Source: Cercis canadensis
Taxonomy: Eukaryota; Streptophyta; Magnoliopsida; Fabales; Fabaceae
Direction: 5' to 3'
Assembly: GCA_003255065.1 (NCBI GenBank)
Contig: QAOA01001821.1
Coordinates: 246,525-310,524, forward strand
DNA length: 64,000 nucleotides
How positions within the stretch are numbered: the first letter of the stretch is position 1; every line of letters starts with the position of its first letter. Below the pieces are notes generated by a model, which saw only the letters and a program-made list of their open reading frames with translations, was not told the DNA's origin and did no database searches. This document shows, in pieces, positions 32,705-45,649 of this stretch. Position numbers and translations under genes: made by a program.

Positions 32705-33835
32705 GGCATTGGCCCTTGATTTTAGAGATGTGAAGAATTTCGTTGTATATAAATCCGGAGGTTCGTTACATTCTATGTTCTCAGGACTTGATCTCCTTCC
32801 ATGGTCACCAGTTTATATGCTCCATTTCCCAACACTTCTTGAACTCGGTAGGGGCCTTCCCAGTTTGGTATGAGTTTTCCCTCATTCAGGTGCTTTCTCG
32901 AGATGACTGTTTTCCTAAGTACAAGGTCCCCTTGTTGGAATTCTCATTGTCAGACTTTGGCATTATAATATCTGGTGATCCTTTGTTTGTATGTCAAAGT
33001 TCTGAGTTAAGCTTTCTCCCTTTCTTCGTCAAGCAGGTCAAGGTTTACTTGCATTTGCTCTTGGTTTTGTTTGAACTCGAAGTGTTCACTCCTCCAACTA
33101 GGCTCACCGACCTCTACTGGGATCATAGTTTCGGCACCATAGGTCAACTTGTAAGGTGATTCTCCAGTGGAGGTCTGTGAGGTAGTTCTGTAGGACCGAA
33201 ACACCTATGGGAGTTCTTCAATCCATTTTCCTTTAGTTTGATTCATCTTTTTCTTTATTCTTTCTAGGATTATTCTATTTGGCGCCTCTACTTGGCCATT
33301 TGCTTGTGGGTGTTCAACTGACGTGAAGTTTAGCCTGATGTGGAGGTCGACACAAAATTTTTTAAAAACCGAGTTTGTGAACTAGGTCCCGTTGTTAGTT
33401 GTTATTGTATGGGGGATGCCGAACCTGCAGACAATGAAAGTTTAGGAAAATTTCTTAGCACGTTTTGCTATGATACTCACCAAGGGCTCGACTTCAATCC
33501 ACTTAGAAAAATAATCAATTGTAACAATCATAAATTTCTTTTGCCCAACAGCTCTTAGGAAAGGGCCTAAGAGGTCTAGCCCCTATCTGCAGAACGGCCA
33601 GGGTTCCACTGCCACATGAAAGTCGGATGGAGGTGTCAGGTGAATGTGCGCAAACCTTTGGCATTTGTCTTATCTTTTCATAAGGTCGGTGATGTTGGCT
33701 TTTAGGGTCGGCCAGTAGTAGCAAGCTCAGAGAGCATTGGCTACTAGTGAGCAGGCTTCTATGTGGTGCCCGCATATGCCTTCGTAGATCTCCTGCAAGA
33801 TGTATAGGGATTGGTCTACTGACAGACATTTCAGA
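32705..33835 (-). pseudogene. Tat-type integrase
   Basis: On the minus strand the zinc-binding region (GHHIEA, CYYWPTLKANITDL, DKCQRF) leads into the core with Asp in GLDLLGPF. The expected second Asp is Asn (TTNNGT), and Glu is in NGQVEAPNR. The C-terminal part follows (YRTTSQTSTGESPYKLTYGA, then KLIPNWEGPYRVQEVLGNGAY). Stops interrupt it. The change of a catalytic Asp to Asn alone would inactivate it. Confidence 0.88.
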
Positions 33836-35040
33836 ATGGGTTACAATGGCCTCGCTTGTAGAGCATTTCTCCTTCCAAGTAGTAGTTGTTGGCTATTTGT
33901 TGAAGCTTTCGAGCTGCTACTTTTTTAACTAGCAGTTCTCCCATTTTGAGATAGCGCTTGATTAGGGTGATCCAGGGTCGAGTTTCCTCTTCTACGTTGA
34001 GCATGTTGTCTTGCTCAATGCTTAGTTTGAGGAGTGTTTCCTGTATCAATGTTTGATTATTTCCTGGCTTCTTGTTGGTAGCGAACTTGGAAAGAAGGTC
34101 AGCTCGGGAGTTTTTGTTTCTCGAAATGTGTTGGATTTCGAATTTCTTGGGGTTGGAGGTCAGCCTTTTGACCTTGTCTAGGTATCTGATCATCTGTGGG
34201 TCTTTAGCTTGGTAGTCATTTTTCACCTGGCTAGTCACTAGTTACGAATTGCTCAAAATCTTGAGTTTTTTTTACCCGAGCTCCAAAGCTAGATTGAGGC
34301 CTGCAATGAGAGCTTCGTACTCTGCTTGGTTGTTTGAGGTGAGGAATTCAAAACATAAGGATTGTTTTATAGTTACACCTTTTGGCCCTTCCATAATTAT
34401 TCATGCTCCTCCTCTTTTCAGGTTGGAAGATCCATCTACTGATAACGTCCAGTTATTTTGGTTGTCATGGTTGGGATCTTTGGTTTGAGTTAGTTCTGCC
34501 ATGAAGTCAGCAACAACTTGCGCTTTGATCACCTCTCGGGGCTCGTATAAGAGGACATGTTTTTTGAGTTCTACTGACCATCTGAGCATTCGACCTGCAA
34601 GGTCAGGTTTTTGGAGCACCTGCCTTATTGGTTGATTAGTTTGAACTGTTATTTGGTGGTTTTGAAAATATAGTCTGTGACGGCGCACTGAGAAGAGAAG
34701 CGCGTATGCGAGCTTCTCAATTTTATAGTACTTTAGCTTGGAACTTTAGAGGGGATGATTAGTGTAGTAGATGGGAAATTAGATTTTGTTTTCTTCTCGG
34801 ACAAGGGCGAAGCTGAGAGCTTGGTCGCTAGTGGCGAGATATATATAAACGGTTTTTGCTGGTTTTGGTTTGGACAGGATGTGAGGTGAGGCAATGTATT
34901 GCTTTAGTTGTTCAAAAGCTTGTTGGCATTCCGAGGTCTATTCAAAGTTTTTTATCTTCTTGAGAGTTCTAAAGAATGTGAGAGCTCGATCTGCCAACCT
35001 GGACATAAAGCAAGAGAGAGATGTGATTCTGCTAGCTAGT
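33836..35040 (-). pseudogene. Tat-type RNase H and second RNase H-like domain
   Basis: The first, ordinary gypsy RNase H part (CQQAFEQLKQYIASP, then FSVRRHRLYFQNHQITVQTN) is followed by a second domain that starts WTLSVDGSSNLKRGGA. That domain continues NNQAEYEALIAGLNLALELG and ISRNKNSRADLLSKFA. The two-RNase-H arrangement is a mark of Tat elements as known. Several stops are present. Confidence 0.85.
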
Positions 35041-35960
35041 CTCTAGACTTCCCTCATAGTCTTGGGTGGCTTCATCCTTATGATGGCTTCACATTTGTCT
35101 AGATTAACCTTGATACCTCTGTTTGTCAACATAAAACCCAAGAATTTTTCAGCTTCGACCCCAAATGCACATTTAGAAGGATTTAAGTGCATGTTGTGTC
35201 TGTAGAGCTCGGTAAATGTCTCCTTTAGGTCGGTTAGGTGATTTTCTTCCAAGTGAGATTTGACAAGCATGTCGTTCATGTATACCTCAACGTTCCGACC
35301 TATCTGGATTTTTAGCACCCTGTCCATCAGTCTTTGGTAAGTGGCTCTAGCATTTTTCAGTCCAAAGGAGAATACTCTGTAGCAGTAGGTTGCCTTTTTG
35401 GATAAAGTCTATTTTGTCCTCATCATCTGGGTGCATTTTGATCTAGTTATATCTCAAGTAGGAGCCCATGAAGTTTAGGAGCTTGTATCCTAATGCTCCA
35501 TCGATGAGCTTATCAATGCCTGGAAGGGGTAAGGGTCATTTGGACATGCTTTATTCAGGTCGAAGAAGTCTATGCACAGTCTCCACTTCCTGCTGGCCTT
35601 TTTTACCATCACGACGTTTGACAGCTAGGTGGTGTAGGGGGTTTCCCTTCTGAATCCGGTGTCGAGCAGCTTTGTGACTTCTTCTTGGATTGCTGCTTAC
35701 CGCTCTGGTCCGATGACCTTCTTTGTTTGTCGGACTAGCTTTACACCTGTGCCAACATCAAGTTTATGATAAATAAAATCTGGGTCAATACCTAGCGTGT
35801 CAAATGTTGTCCATGTGAACAGGTCAGTGAGCTTTTTCAGATTTGATAGAGGGATGTTGGATCCCACTTGAATTGTCTAACTTGGGCTAGTTCCGACCTG
35901 GATTGGAACAAGCTCGTCCTTGGGCTCAGGTCAGGCCTCTTGGTTTTCCCCTCTGTTGTC
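35041..35960 (-). pseudogene. Tat-type reverse transcriptase
   Basis: The minus strand reads WRLCIDFFDLNKACPNDPYP, FSFGLKNARATYQRLMDRVL, then YMNDMLVKSHLEENHLTDL where YVDDMLVKS is usual, and LNPSKCAFGVEAEKFLGFML. The active-site YVDD is changed to YMND, so the first catalytic Asp of the pair is lost. A frameshift near 35380 and several stops break the frame. Confidence 0.88.
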
Positions 35961-36690
35961 GAGCTCACTGATGGGGATCGGACTGTTGGTCGGTCGGTTG
36001 TTCGGTATTTTTTAGTTTTTGGGGCTTGAAATAATCAATGAACAAGCTTATGTTATAACATATTCTTTCAAGGAGCTGATTTCCTCTTGCCTGTTCAACG
36101 GTTCCAGAGATAGTGGGGAATTTGAGTAATAGGTGTTTTGTTGAAACTTTAGCATCAATTTGGTTGAGGAATGGACGCCCCAGGATGACATTGTAAGCAG
36201 AAGGACAATCGACGACCAAGAATTTGACGTCGACATTAGCCAAGTTAGGAAAGTCTCCCAAGGTTGTTCTGAGGGTGATGGTGCCTTTGACTTCAACATG
36301 AGTTTCAAATAAGCCCACAAGGGTTCTGGGGTAGTGTTTGAAGTCGGATGTATGGATTCTGAGCTAGGCGAAGGCATGGTAGAAGAGGAGATTAGCAGAG
36401 CTGCCTTAGTAGACTAGGACTTTGCAAACTTCATAGTTAGCAATAAAGCAAGGTATGACCATAGGGTCATCGTGCTCTGGGCCGATGGTCCCATAGTCGG
36501 CGTCGGATAAGGAGATGGTCGGTCATGGCTTGGTTTTTCTGGCAATTGTGGTATGGAAAATTTCCTTTTTGTGCTTCTGAGTTACCATTTCATGTCTTTT
36601 GCTGGAGGACCTTAAAGCTCCTCCTCCCGCGAAATCGCCTGTGATGGTATGGATGGTCCCTGCAGTGTTTTGCCTTAGGTCTTGTTGCTG
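35961..36690 (-). pseudogene. Tat-type aspartic protease
   Basis: The minus strand reads DDPMVIPCFIANYEVCKVLV, then a stop in place of the catalytic Asp position before GSSANLLFYHAFA. VGLFETHVEVKGTITL and YNVILGRPFLNQIDAKVST follow. The order and the NVILGRPFL motif are those of gypsy retropepsins. Confidence 0.82.
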
Positions 36691-38112
36691 ATTTTGGGGT
36701 TTTCTGTTGGGAGTCCTACTTCTATGTCTGTTTTGGTCTTGGCGAAGGGGTTGGCTTTGTGGTGGTGATTTGTTCTAAGGCCAGTATTCTTTTTTTGGCT
36801 TTTGGACAGGTGCTGGGATCTCGACTTAGTATTTTTGCAGGTAACCTTTTTGGATAATATCCTCGATAAGGTTCTGCAGGTACCTGCAATCGTTTGTGTC
36901 GTGCCCCCTTCCTCTGTGGAATGCACAATATTTTTCTTTCTCCGAGCCTACCGTCTTTTTTTGAGGTGAGAGTTGGGCCAGCTTGTTGTAGCATATCTCC
37001 TCCAATACCCGAGTTCAAGTCTAGGTCAATGAGGTGTAGGTGTCAAAATGAGGTCGGGTTGGGGACCTCTCTCTTTTTTAGTTGGGTTTATTTTTCTCAG
37101 CTTGACCTAGCACCTTTTTTAAGTTAATGTGCTTGGCTGTTCTGGTGAGGAGGTCAGACAAGTTTCTAGGAGGGTCGAGGGTGAGGTTTTCATGCAGGCG
37201 ACCAGGTCGAAGGCCTGCTTGAATTGCATGCATGGCTACTCCTTCTGTTAGCTCGCGAACTTGGAGGGAGAGTTTGGTGTATCTATCCATATAATCCTTT
37301 AAAGGCTTGGTCTCTCCTTACTTTATGGTGACCAAGATGGCAGAGGTTTTTTTTTGTGGGTCATGCTGGTGGAGAAACGAGCTTGAAGGAGTTCAACTAG
37401 TTGGTCGAAGCTAGAGATGCTGTTTGGTGGAAGGCCAGAAAACTATTGGAGGGCTGCTCTACGCAGAGTTGTTGGGAAAGCTTGACACATTATTTCTTCT
37501 GCAGTGCCTGCCAAGAGCATAACTGAATTGTAATTTTCTAAATGCTCTAGTGGGTTGGTTGATCCATAGTAGGATTTGATGTTAGGTTGCTTAAAGTGGG
37601 TTAGCAGGAGGAAGTCCATGATGTCTTGGGTAAAAGGGTGTTTGGCAGCTCATTTTTTCTTTTCCGAGCTTGAGGGCGAGGGCTGGTTGGAAATAAATGT
37701 CTGGGATGGTCATCGGGTGCAGGTGTAGAATGAGGATTGGCTTTCAGTGATTTCCTTTGCGGTTTGGCCTCTCAGGCGCCTGGCTAGAGATGGAATTGCT
37801 CGAAGGGGTGGGCTCTCATGTTAGGTATCAATTGAGGGCTCATATAGTTGTTGGCGCCTTCTCAACTCAGCAATCTCAGCTCTGTCTGCATTTCTCTCTT
37901 GTCTGAGGACTTATATTTCTTGGAGCAGGAAGCTGATGGTGGCACTTTGTTGGTTTTCCTGGACAGGAATTTCCCGGGAAACTTTCAGACTATGAGCAAT
38001 TTGGTGAGGTGGGAGTGGTGGCGATCTTCGAACGGTGTTAGGTTGGAGTGTGGGTCTCGTGGGTGTTTTCTTGGATAGTATGGAGATATTCATGCTGATT
38101 TGAGGAGTCCAT
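36691..38112 (-). pseudogene. Tat-type gag
   Basis: It begins at ATG 38112 (MDSSNQHEYLHTIQEN). The central part includes LSLQVRELTEGVAMHAIQAG and LRPGRLHENLTLDPPRNLSD. A CX2-type zinc-binding stretch near 36910-36870 (FHRGRGHDTNDCRYLQNLIE) has lost frame in places. Many stops and shifts are present. Confidence 0.75.
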
Positions 38113-38165
38113 GGTGCTCAAAACAAGATCTTACAATGAGATTTGTTTCTTGGGAAAAAGGAAAT

Positions 38166-38183
38166 TTCCCACAAACGGCGCCA
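38166..38183 (-). other. Primer binding site of the Tat-type element
   Basis: The minus strand reads TGGCGCCGTTTGTGGGAA two bases after the LTR end. It is the form usual for Tat elements; I do not assign the tRNA. Confidence 0.8.
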
Positions 38184-38185
38184 AA

Positions 38186-38484
38186 TGGCGATGCCTAATC
38201 TGAGCTGAAGATCGGAAGGTGGAGAATGCTAGTTGGGAGTGTGAACTGCACAATAACAAGTGAGCTAAAGGTCAGATTGATACCCGAGCTCTGAAGCTTA
38301 AGTTAGCACGGTCTGGGCAAAAGAGTGTAATAAATGTTAAGGGAAGCACAAGTCCGTATACCTGTGGCAGGAGGTTATTTATAGGTGATGACTAAGGGAT
38401 ATGGTGGACATACACATATTTAATGATGTGGCCCTTTGGCCAAATGGGCCTAAATACAATGGGCCGAAAGACTAAGTATCTGCA
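38186..38484 (-). repeat. 5' LTR of the Tat-type element
   Basis: On the minus strand it starts TGCAGATACTTAG and ends GGCATCGCCA. It aligns with 29359-29660. The expected TG start is present, and the partner TSD AGATT follows at 38485. Confidence 0.9.
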
Positions 38485-39984
38485 AGATTGATCCACATAA
38501 AAATCAACAAGTACATCAAAGACAAGAATACACCCACAACAGGGAAAACCACCCAACTACACAGGCCAACACAGGACCATTGCTCAAAGTACTTTTTGTT
38601 TTGTGGTGATTGATTCCAAATCTAATATAGGACCACATTAGGATCGACCTCTGGATTTGAACTTAGTTTTATACAGTAAATAGACCTCCACGTGTGTTAC
38701 TGTTTTCCATGTCCTATCCTAGCTAGGACCACGTGTGAGGATATCATCGACTGCAATATCTCCATTAAAGACATCTTTCATCTTATGCAATGCAAAATTA
38801 ATGGTTATCCATTAATCTTTTTTGTTAATTTATAAAATAATATGTTTGAATTAACTTTTGCACTAAGAAATAATTCATCATATACACATTCTTTTCTCTA
38901 CTTTGTTATGATTATATTGTGCCTACGCCGATGAGCATCAATTTTTTTGTTGGTGAGTGAAAATTTAAAAGTCGGCTAAGTTGCACTAAAATTAATGGCA
39001 TAGCTCATGTATGATCCTTTAATTATCAATAGACTCTCATGACCTCCAATCTAAGTGATTGAGCGAGGAGTCTAAATTTCTGATTGCTAAACCAAGCATT
39101 TGTTAGTAGTTTTTCCTATTGTTATGACCTTCCACTTGATTCTTCTAAGACTTTAGTTAATAGTCAATTTTATTTATTGTTGGTTATAATAGTAATCAAT
39201 TTTATTTATAACCCATGTTTTTGTGAACAAAAGATAATAAACACTTTCTTTTTGTTCTTAGTTAGGTTTGATGGATTAAGTTTTATATGGTTTAAATAAC
39301 ACTTCTTAAATAAAAAAAAAAAAGCTTATAGTTGAGTAGTATTGAAGTCGTACTCAAGACTTATGAGTTCTATATTCGAATTCAAAGTCATAGCCAAAAG
39401 TACCAAAAAAATAATACTTCTTAAAACCCATGTGACTGAAAATCTTTTTCTTTGAACCACTAGCCTCTTGCCCNNNNNNNNNNNNNNNGGCCGCTCATGG
39501 CAAAGGCTCTTATTTTTTTGAAAAATAAAACTTTTGAGAATCTGTCTTCTTAAAGAGTGGGTATAAACACCCTCTTTGTTTAATTAATCAAAATTTGACA
39601 CATAAAAAAAATTAATGAAAATTTGCAAAAACTATCTCCTTATTTTTATTTGTGGATAAATATGGAGAATTAATTTTGGAGAAAGAAAATTTAGATATCA
39701 AAGAGGGGAATCACCATTCTGTAGTGAAAATTACAAAAATATCCTTGTTTTTATTTGAGGATATTTGGTAAATAAAAATTTTTGGTTTTTGGAAAACCCA
39801 AAAAAAAAAAAGACCATGTTTCATAACTGTTATTCATAGTTTAAATAGAAATATCACCAATGTACTTTAATATATTAATTGTAGAGGAAAACTATATACT
39901 CGTCAAACACAAATATCAACAGCTGACGCATTTTTTGGGAGAAAATTTGGCAATAGATAAGTATTCTAAGGGAGAAAATTTGTA
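38485..39984. other. Continuation of duplication copy A, then AT-rich DNA with a gap
   Basis: 38490-38575 is LINE tail sequence shared with 41235-41310. 38590-38730 (GACCTCTGGATTTGAACTT, TGTCCTATCCTAGCTAGGA) recurs at 44120-44255. The rest is AT-rich, without genes, with a 15-base N gap at 39474-39488. Confidence 0.6.
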
Positions 39985-41204
39985 GCCAGCATAAAAAAGT
40001 ATCCTATAGGCAATGTGATATTCTATGTCTATTGTAAGTTTCTGTTTTTGTAGCACGTGTTTTGTGATCGTAGGACCATGCATGGAATGAAGGTGACTTC
40101 TCAACTCCAAAAATATCAACAGCTCAGACAAATATATGCCATAAATATTCATAAAAACCAATTAACTTAATAAGAAAGTGTTACTAAAGATAATCCTTTA
40201 GATAAATCCAGTACATAAATATTCATTGGAATGTCTTATTCATTACAAAACATTAAAAAGATTGACAGGAGTATAGGACCACATTTGGGGATGAATTGTG
40301 ACTTGCGGATTTAACCTCTTCTTTTTTTAATGTCATTTTCAACTTTATAAAAAGTTTTTATGTGGTATCCTTTCAACTTTGTGAATTGTGACCACGCTGT
40401 CTACTCTTCAATGCTTTATCCTTGCATAGTTGCATGGACCGCATGTGTTGTCCATTCAATTTTTCTATGAATTTTGTATGGTACTACTCTTCACAAGTTT
40501 TATTTGGCATCTTCATTTGTGGCAAACAAACCATCAATAATGTTTCATGGTTTTCAAAGACAATATTAAAATTAATTCACTAGGTCAGTGAAAAATTTAT
40601 TAAGAGAAAAATGATAGTGACTTATGTTCAAAAATAATAAAAAATTAGGTTTAAGTGGTCATGTTAACTCATACCCAGCCTTAAAGTTTAGGGAGGTTCT
40701 CAGGACTTGAAATCAAATCTTATTATACGTGTTCTTAGTGGTTGTAATATTATTATAATAGTATTATTAATGATTTAAATATCTTCTCTTTCCCATATTT
40801 TTTTCCAAGGAAAAGAGGGAAGCACTTTGTGCTTTGGGGGAGGGGATGGGTTCAAACCCATGATGAGGTACCCACCACTTGTGGAGGGATTCAGCTCCAA
40901 CTAAGCAATGCCATTTGTCTTTCTTATATGAGAGTTTCTTAAAAATATAATTCTAATCTTTGGTAAAAAAATAAATAGAAAAGGACAACTTTCTTTTTTA
41001 ATTATTAGGATTTCAATATGTGTGATAAATATTCATGAAAATCAATTAACTTAGTAAGAAAGTGTCACTAAAGATAATCCTTTAGATAAATCCAGAAACA
41101 TAGATATAAAATAACACTAAATTTGTTTTACATAAAAAAGATAAAAGAATATAAACGAATAAGTTTTTTTTACCAACTGATACGTATCTGTTGGTAAGTA
41201 TTAG
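39985..41204. repeat. Segmental duplication copy B (uninterrupted)
   Basis: It corresponds to 28200-29358 with about 90% identity by eye. Its first 120 bases match 27470-27600. It runs on into the LINE tail at 41205 without the Tat element, so it stands as the empty site. Confidence 0.85.
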
Positions 41205-41700
41205 GGTTTTTTTTCTCGAAAGATCGATAAATTGGATTCATCCACATAAAAATCAACAAGTACATCAAAGACGAGAATACACCCAAAACAGGGAAAACCA
41301 CCCAACAACACAGGCCAAAGATGGACGAAGTTAAAGAAATTTAACAATAATCAATGACTGCGAACTGTGGAGCGATCAACAAATTCCTTACAATGTTCCC
41401 AAGAGCTTCTAACAATATTGTCTAGAGGATTTGGTACAATATTCTCATAAACTCTTCTATTGTGATTACGCCAAATATACCAAAGAGTAAACCCAACCTA
41501 CTTCATAACATAACTAGGTTTATTCATCGTAGAAACTCCTTGCTCAACGTTCATCCACTATTCTATGAAATTAAACTATGGGTGAAAACTTGTTGCCACT
41601 AATTCATATGTGCCTATGAATATCTTCCAGGACCAAACATAATTGGGATGTTCTATCTATATTGGAAGATTGTTATATAATAGAACGTTTTTTTTTGCAA
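41205..41700 (-). mobile_element. LINE 3' remnant
   Basis: On the minus strand the end reads ATCGATCTTTCGAGAAAAAA, the poly(A)-ended tail typical of plant LINEs. Before it, WYIWRNHNRRVYEN (41495-41453) resembles the end of the RT zinc-binding region or RNase H of plant LINEs. Frames are broken and the 5' end is undefined. The same tail occurs at 38490-38575 beside the Tat element. Confidence 0.65.
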
Positions 41701-44700
41701 GAACTGCAAGTATGGGAATCCCGATTCGTCTCTGCTTTCATTTTGGATGTTAGTAATAGTCGTAATAATATTTAAAAGGGGACTTTAACTGACCCCATGC
41801 AAAAATGAAGTTAAACAACCTCATCTTAGTTGAACCAATTTAGTTATGACAAGTGTATTAATAGTGGGATCCACATATTTACTTAACCTGCTATAGGTAA
41901 AATTTTTATTTATTACAAATCAACCCTAAATTTTTTTTAAAATCTTTTTTTTCCGTCCTTTCTCACCCTTTCACACAAAGATGTTTTTATTCTTGTTCGA
42001 TGGCTTTGGCTATTGTTAAATCTTTCGATAATATTCTGCATCTTTTAGGCAAGAGAAAGGACCATTATTTAATTAATGTAAGAACGATGCAAATCAAAGC
42101 AAACATTATTTTACAAATAAAAGAACACGTTATCAACTATTATATATAGATATAATACTTGTACCAAGTTATAGTCTTAGTGTATAAACAAAGTATTCAA
42201 ATTTATAAAATTGAAAGACGATTAACAAAAAGAATGCTTCATCAGCTTTCCGATACTTTTATTTGAATATGAAACCCTAGGCGAGGGATCCACCCGCTTT
42301 TTCCACTTGCCCTATGCTCTTAATTTTATTAGTAATGCTCTAATAATTAAGACATAAAACAAAGTTTATACGCACCTTCCATTAGATTTGATCATTGATT
42401 AATGAGTTCAACTCACCTGCACATGACCAATCGGGCTATGGGATATTTTTTTTATAATACTTATTTATTAAACTAATTGCTATTAGGTAGGAAAAACAAT
42501 GTNACTAATTGATATTAGGTAGGAAAAATAATGTCGTTCTATCATAACTTTAAAAAATTATACCCTAAAAAAATGAATTATACAAGCTAAAACAAGTTCG
42601 GTTTCTACCGTAATAAAATTTTAAATTAATTAAATAGTCAAACATAACTTCTTTTGAGAAAAAAGAAGTATCATTTTAATGGTGTAAAGTTTTGAAAAGT
42701 TGAGAAAAAATAATTTTGAACATCCAAAAATTCTCAAAAAAATTCAGAAGGTAGAATAGGGAGAGTGAAGAAGAACTTGGCAAGTTTCAATAAAAAAAAA
42801 AATCTTAGTGTGTGGGTTCCACGTGCCGTCACTCTCCTGACATACGAGTAGATTTTGCTTGAAAATACTATTCATCATCTTCTACCTCTATTTGGGTATG
42901 CAACTGGGTCACCCAACCCGGTTGTTGATTTGGTTATGCCCAGAACCAGTTATTCAATATTTTTAACCTCTTTCAACACGAGTTTCACACTCAAAATTTG
43001 ATGGTTTATGAAACCCACATGAATATTTTATCAAAACATCGTAAAATTTTGAAATTCAAAGTTAGGATTTATCTCATTTTCATGCAAAAATCACCATTCA
43101 AATCCTACTTGCAAAAAATAACGAGTAAGGGAAAGAGTGAGATTTACTCTCTTTAATTTTTTGACTTATTTTTTACACTATTGTTCTTCNTATTTTTAAA
43201 TTTTATCATGCTTAAAATTTTATTTTAAATTGTGAATCTTTATGTATAAATTTGAATATAATTCTTTAAAAGAATTTCATAAATTTGTTTGTGAAAAATA
43301 TGTAAATGGAGAGGAATATCATACTTTGTTTACTCTCAACTTTAACATAATTTAATTACTAAAAAAAAAAACTTTAACATAAATTGTTATTTTAAGTGGG
43401 GTGCTAACATAATTTTAGTTAAATTAGTGGGTCACATTAATATTGACACACAAGTTGAGAAATGACCAACTGAACAAGTAACCAAAATTAAATATTCACC
43501 ACTAAATTTGGCATATAGCACAAGAAACAGTGGTGACTGTACTACCTAGAATGGGGTTATATAACCCCATATTTTTACCTGGAGTAAATTAAAGGCTCCC
43601 ATATTTAAATTGACAAACAGACAATCAATTAATGTGTCATTGGAATGTCTTATTCAAAATATTGGCAGGACCTCTTCAAAACAAAACAAAAAAAATACAG
43701 GACCATGCCTCCTTTATGCGTCACAATATTTTATCTGCTACTTGCTAAAAGTAGTTTTTGTTTTTCCTTGCTAATTAAGAGAAATATGAGCACATTGTGT
43801 ATGTAATTATAAAGAGTTAATTTAGCTATTGGTCCTTAAGCCCATACACTTATTGAAATAAATAGAAAAAAAAAAAAAAAGAAGAAGAAGAAAGAAATCT
43901 TACATACCCAAAATCTTTTGATGCATTAATTGAGATTTGATTAATTTCGAAATCAAATAATAATAATAATAGTATTCATTGCTTTGCCTATGAAAAGATA
44001 TAGTGAATTATTATGAACCTTTTTATTTTATCTTATTCAATGCGAAAAAGTATCCTTGTGGACCACATATTATGTAATATCCTATAATTATTGTAAAGTT
44101 TTTGGTTTTATAGCACGTGTTTTGTGGTGACTGATTCCAAATCATATATAGGACGACGATAGGATGGACCTCTGGATTTGAACTTCGTAGTTTTATACAG
44201 TAAACAGATCACCATGCGTGTTACTGTTTTCCGCGTCCTATCCTAGCTAGGATCACTTTATGCCAAGTTTTGGCTCTGATTGTCACCCTTCAATTATTAT
44301 ACGTTTGTATTACTATACTCAATCATCAAGACACAAGATAGACGCCTTTTGGCCATTCATTTGAATTTTTTTTTATCACGTTAGTCTTTTAACTATTCAT
44401 TTGAAATCTTCTTATCCCACTTAATTGTCTTAACTAATTCAACATCAGTAGTACTAACTAATTAAGTGCATGTTCTATATTCATTATAATTATTTTCTCA
44501 ATGCTCTACACAAGCCTGAGTTATGTTTTATATTATTATCTACAGTACTAAAAAGAAAGAATTTGGATTCTTTGAAGTGAAAGGTGCACTTAGTTGAGTA
44601 AGTATAGAAAAATAATGGTAAAATACATTTAGAATAATAGTCTATAAATTTTTTAAATCTCACTCCCTATTTCTTTTATTAGTGGCTAATCAAGTACTTT

Positions 44701-45122
44701 GTCTCTCTAAAGTCTAAACTACATCCCCATTTTAGAGAATCCAATCCCTAAAAGGAACACCCCAACTTCCTCCTTATTAATTTTTTTTAAAAAAATTGTA
44801 TAAAATTTCAAATTAAGTAATTATACGTAACTGTCTTGTCCTACTTTTTTTTCCCACTTCTTAAGAGTTTATTGGTGTTAATACTTTTCTTATTAGTAGT
44901 TTAAAAAATGATTTAAAGTTTTAAATTTAGTAAACTACTGCTCCTAACCTTTTAAATAATGTTAACTATTCCTATTTTATATTCCAATAAAAAAAACTAT
45001 TCCTATTTTATAGGATCACATATAAAATAATGATAAGAGATCAATAGTTTAATTTTGAGTAATGCTTTTTAGTCAAAGAAAAATTTATAAAATTTTAAAT
45101 TTGGTTGTTCTATGAAATAAAA
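41701..45122. other. AT-rich intergenic DNA
   Basis: I see no gene. Notable pieces: a 31 bp direct repeat around the single N at 42503, an N at 43190, an A/GAA-rich tract near 43868-43894, an AAT microsatellite near 43957, and the dispersed repeat at 44040-44300 with TAGCACGTGTTTTG and TCCTAGCTAGGA. Confidence 0.6.
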
Positions 45123-45150
45123 CTAGTCTTTCCCATTGCGCGATGCACAA
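45123..45150 (-). mobile_element. Helitron 3' terminus (non-autonomous copy)
   Basis: The minus strand shows a hairpin TTGTGC-ATC-GCGCAA followed about 10 bases later by CTAG and then T. This is the classic Helitron end (hairpin, CTRR, T at the target). The same hairpin core occurs at 58450-58478. The 5' end is not identified; subrepeats at 45330-45570 and at 56000-58260 may belong to the same element. Confidence 0.65.
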
Positions 45151-45649
45151 ATAAAATGATAATATTTGATGTAAAACATAAAAATAGATAAAATTAAAAC
45201 TCAGCAAGAGCATATTTTATATGTAATAATTTTTTCTTTTTAATTGATCATAAATTAAATATGAAAAATATCTAAAATAAGTATGACAAAGAAAATAAAA
45301 AATAAGAGAGATGAAAAATATTCCCTCCTGTCAGTTGATTTCATGAATACTTTCCAACATAATAATCTATTAAATTTTTTTGGTCACATTGTTACTTGAA
45401 CCCAATTAGCAAATTAATTATTTTTCTTTCTTGAATCAACTACATTCACCTATTTATTTTTAAATAATTACCACAATATTAACGTATGCATGAATACTTT
45501 TCCAACATAATAATCTTTTAGAATTTATAGAATTGATTGCATACTTTTTGGTCCCGTTGTTGCATGTCTAAATTTTTTGAAAATGGAAAAAAATAAATTA
45601 ATGAATTGGAAACGTTAATTTCTTGCGGATAACGTTAATTTCTCACATA

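Larger units (their letters stand above)
29359..38484 (-). mobile_element. Tat-type Ty3/gypsy LTR retrotransposon, full length, decayed
   Basis: The element is 9126 bp with LTRs of 302 and 299 bp. On the minus strand it carries PBS, gag, protease, RT, RNase H, an extra RNase H-like domain, integrase, and then a plus-strand (antisense) gene region before the polypurine tract and 3' LTR. Flanks are GGATT (29354-29358) and AGATT (38485-38489), a five-base target duplication with one change. The two RNase H segments (35040-34690, then 34450-34100 with WTLSVDGSSN) and the PBS fit the Tat lineage. It lies in the 3' tail of an old LINE. Confidence 0.92.
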
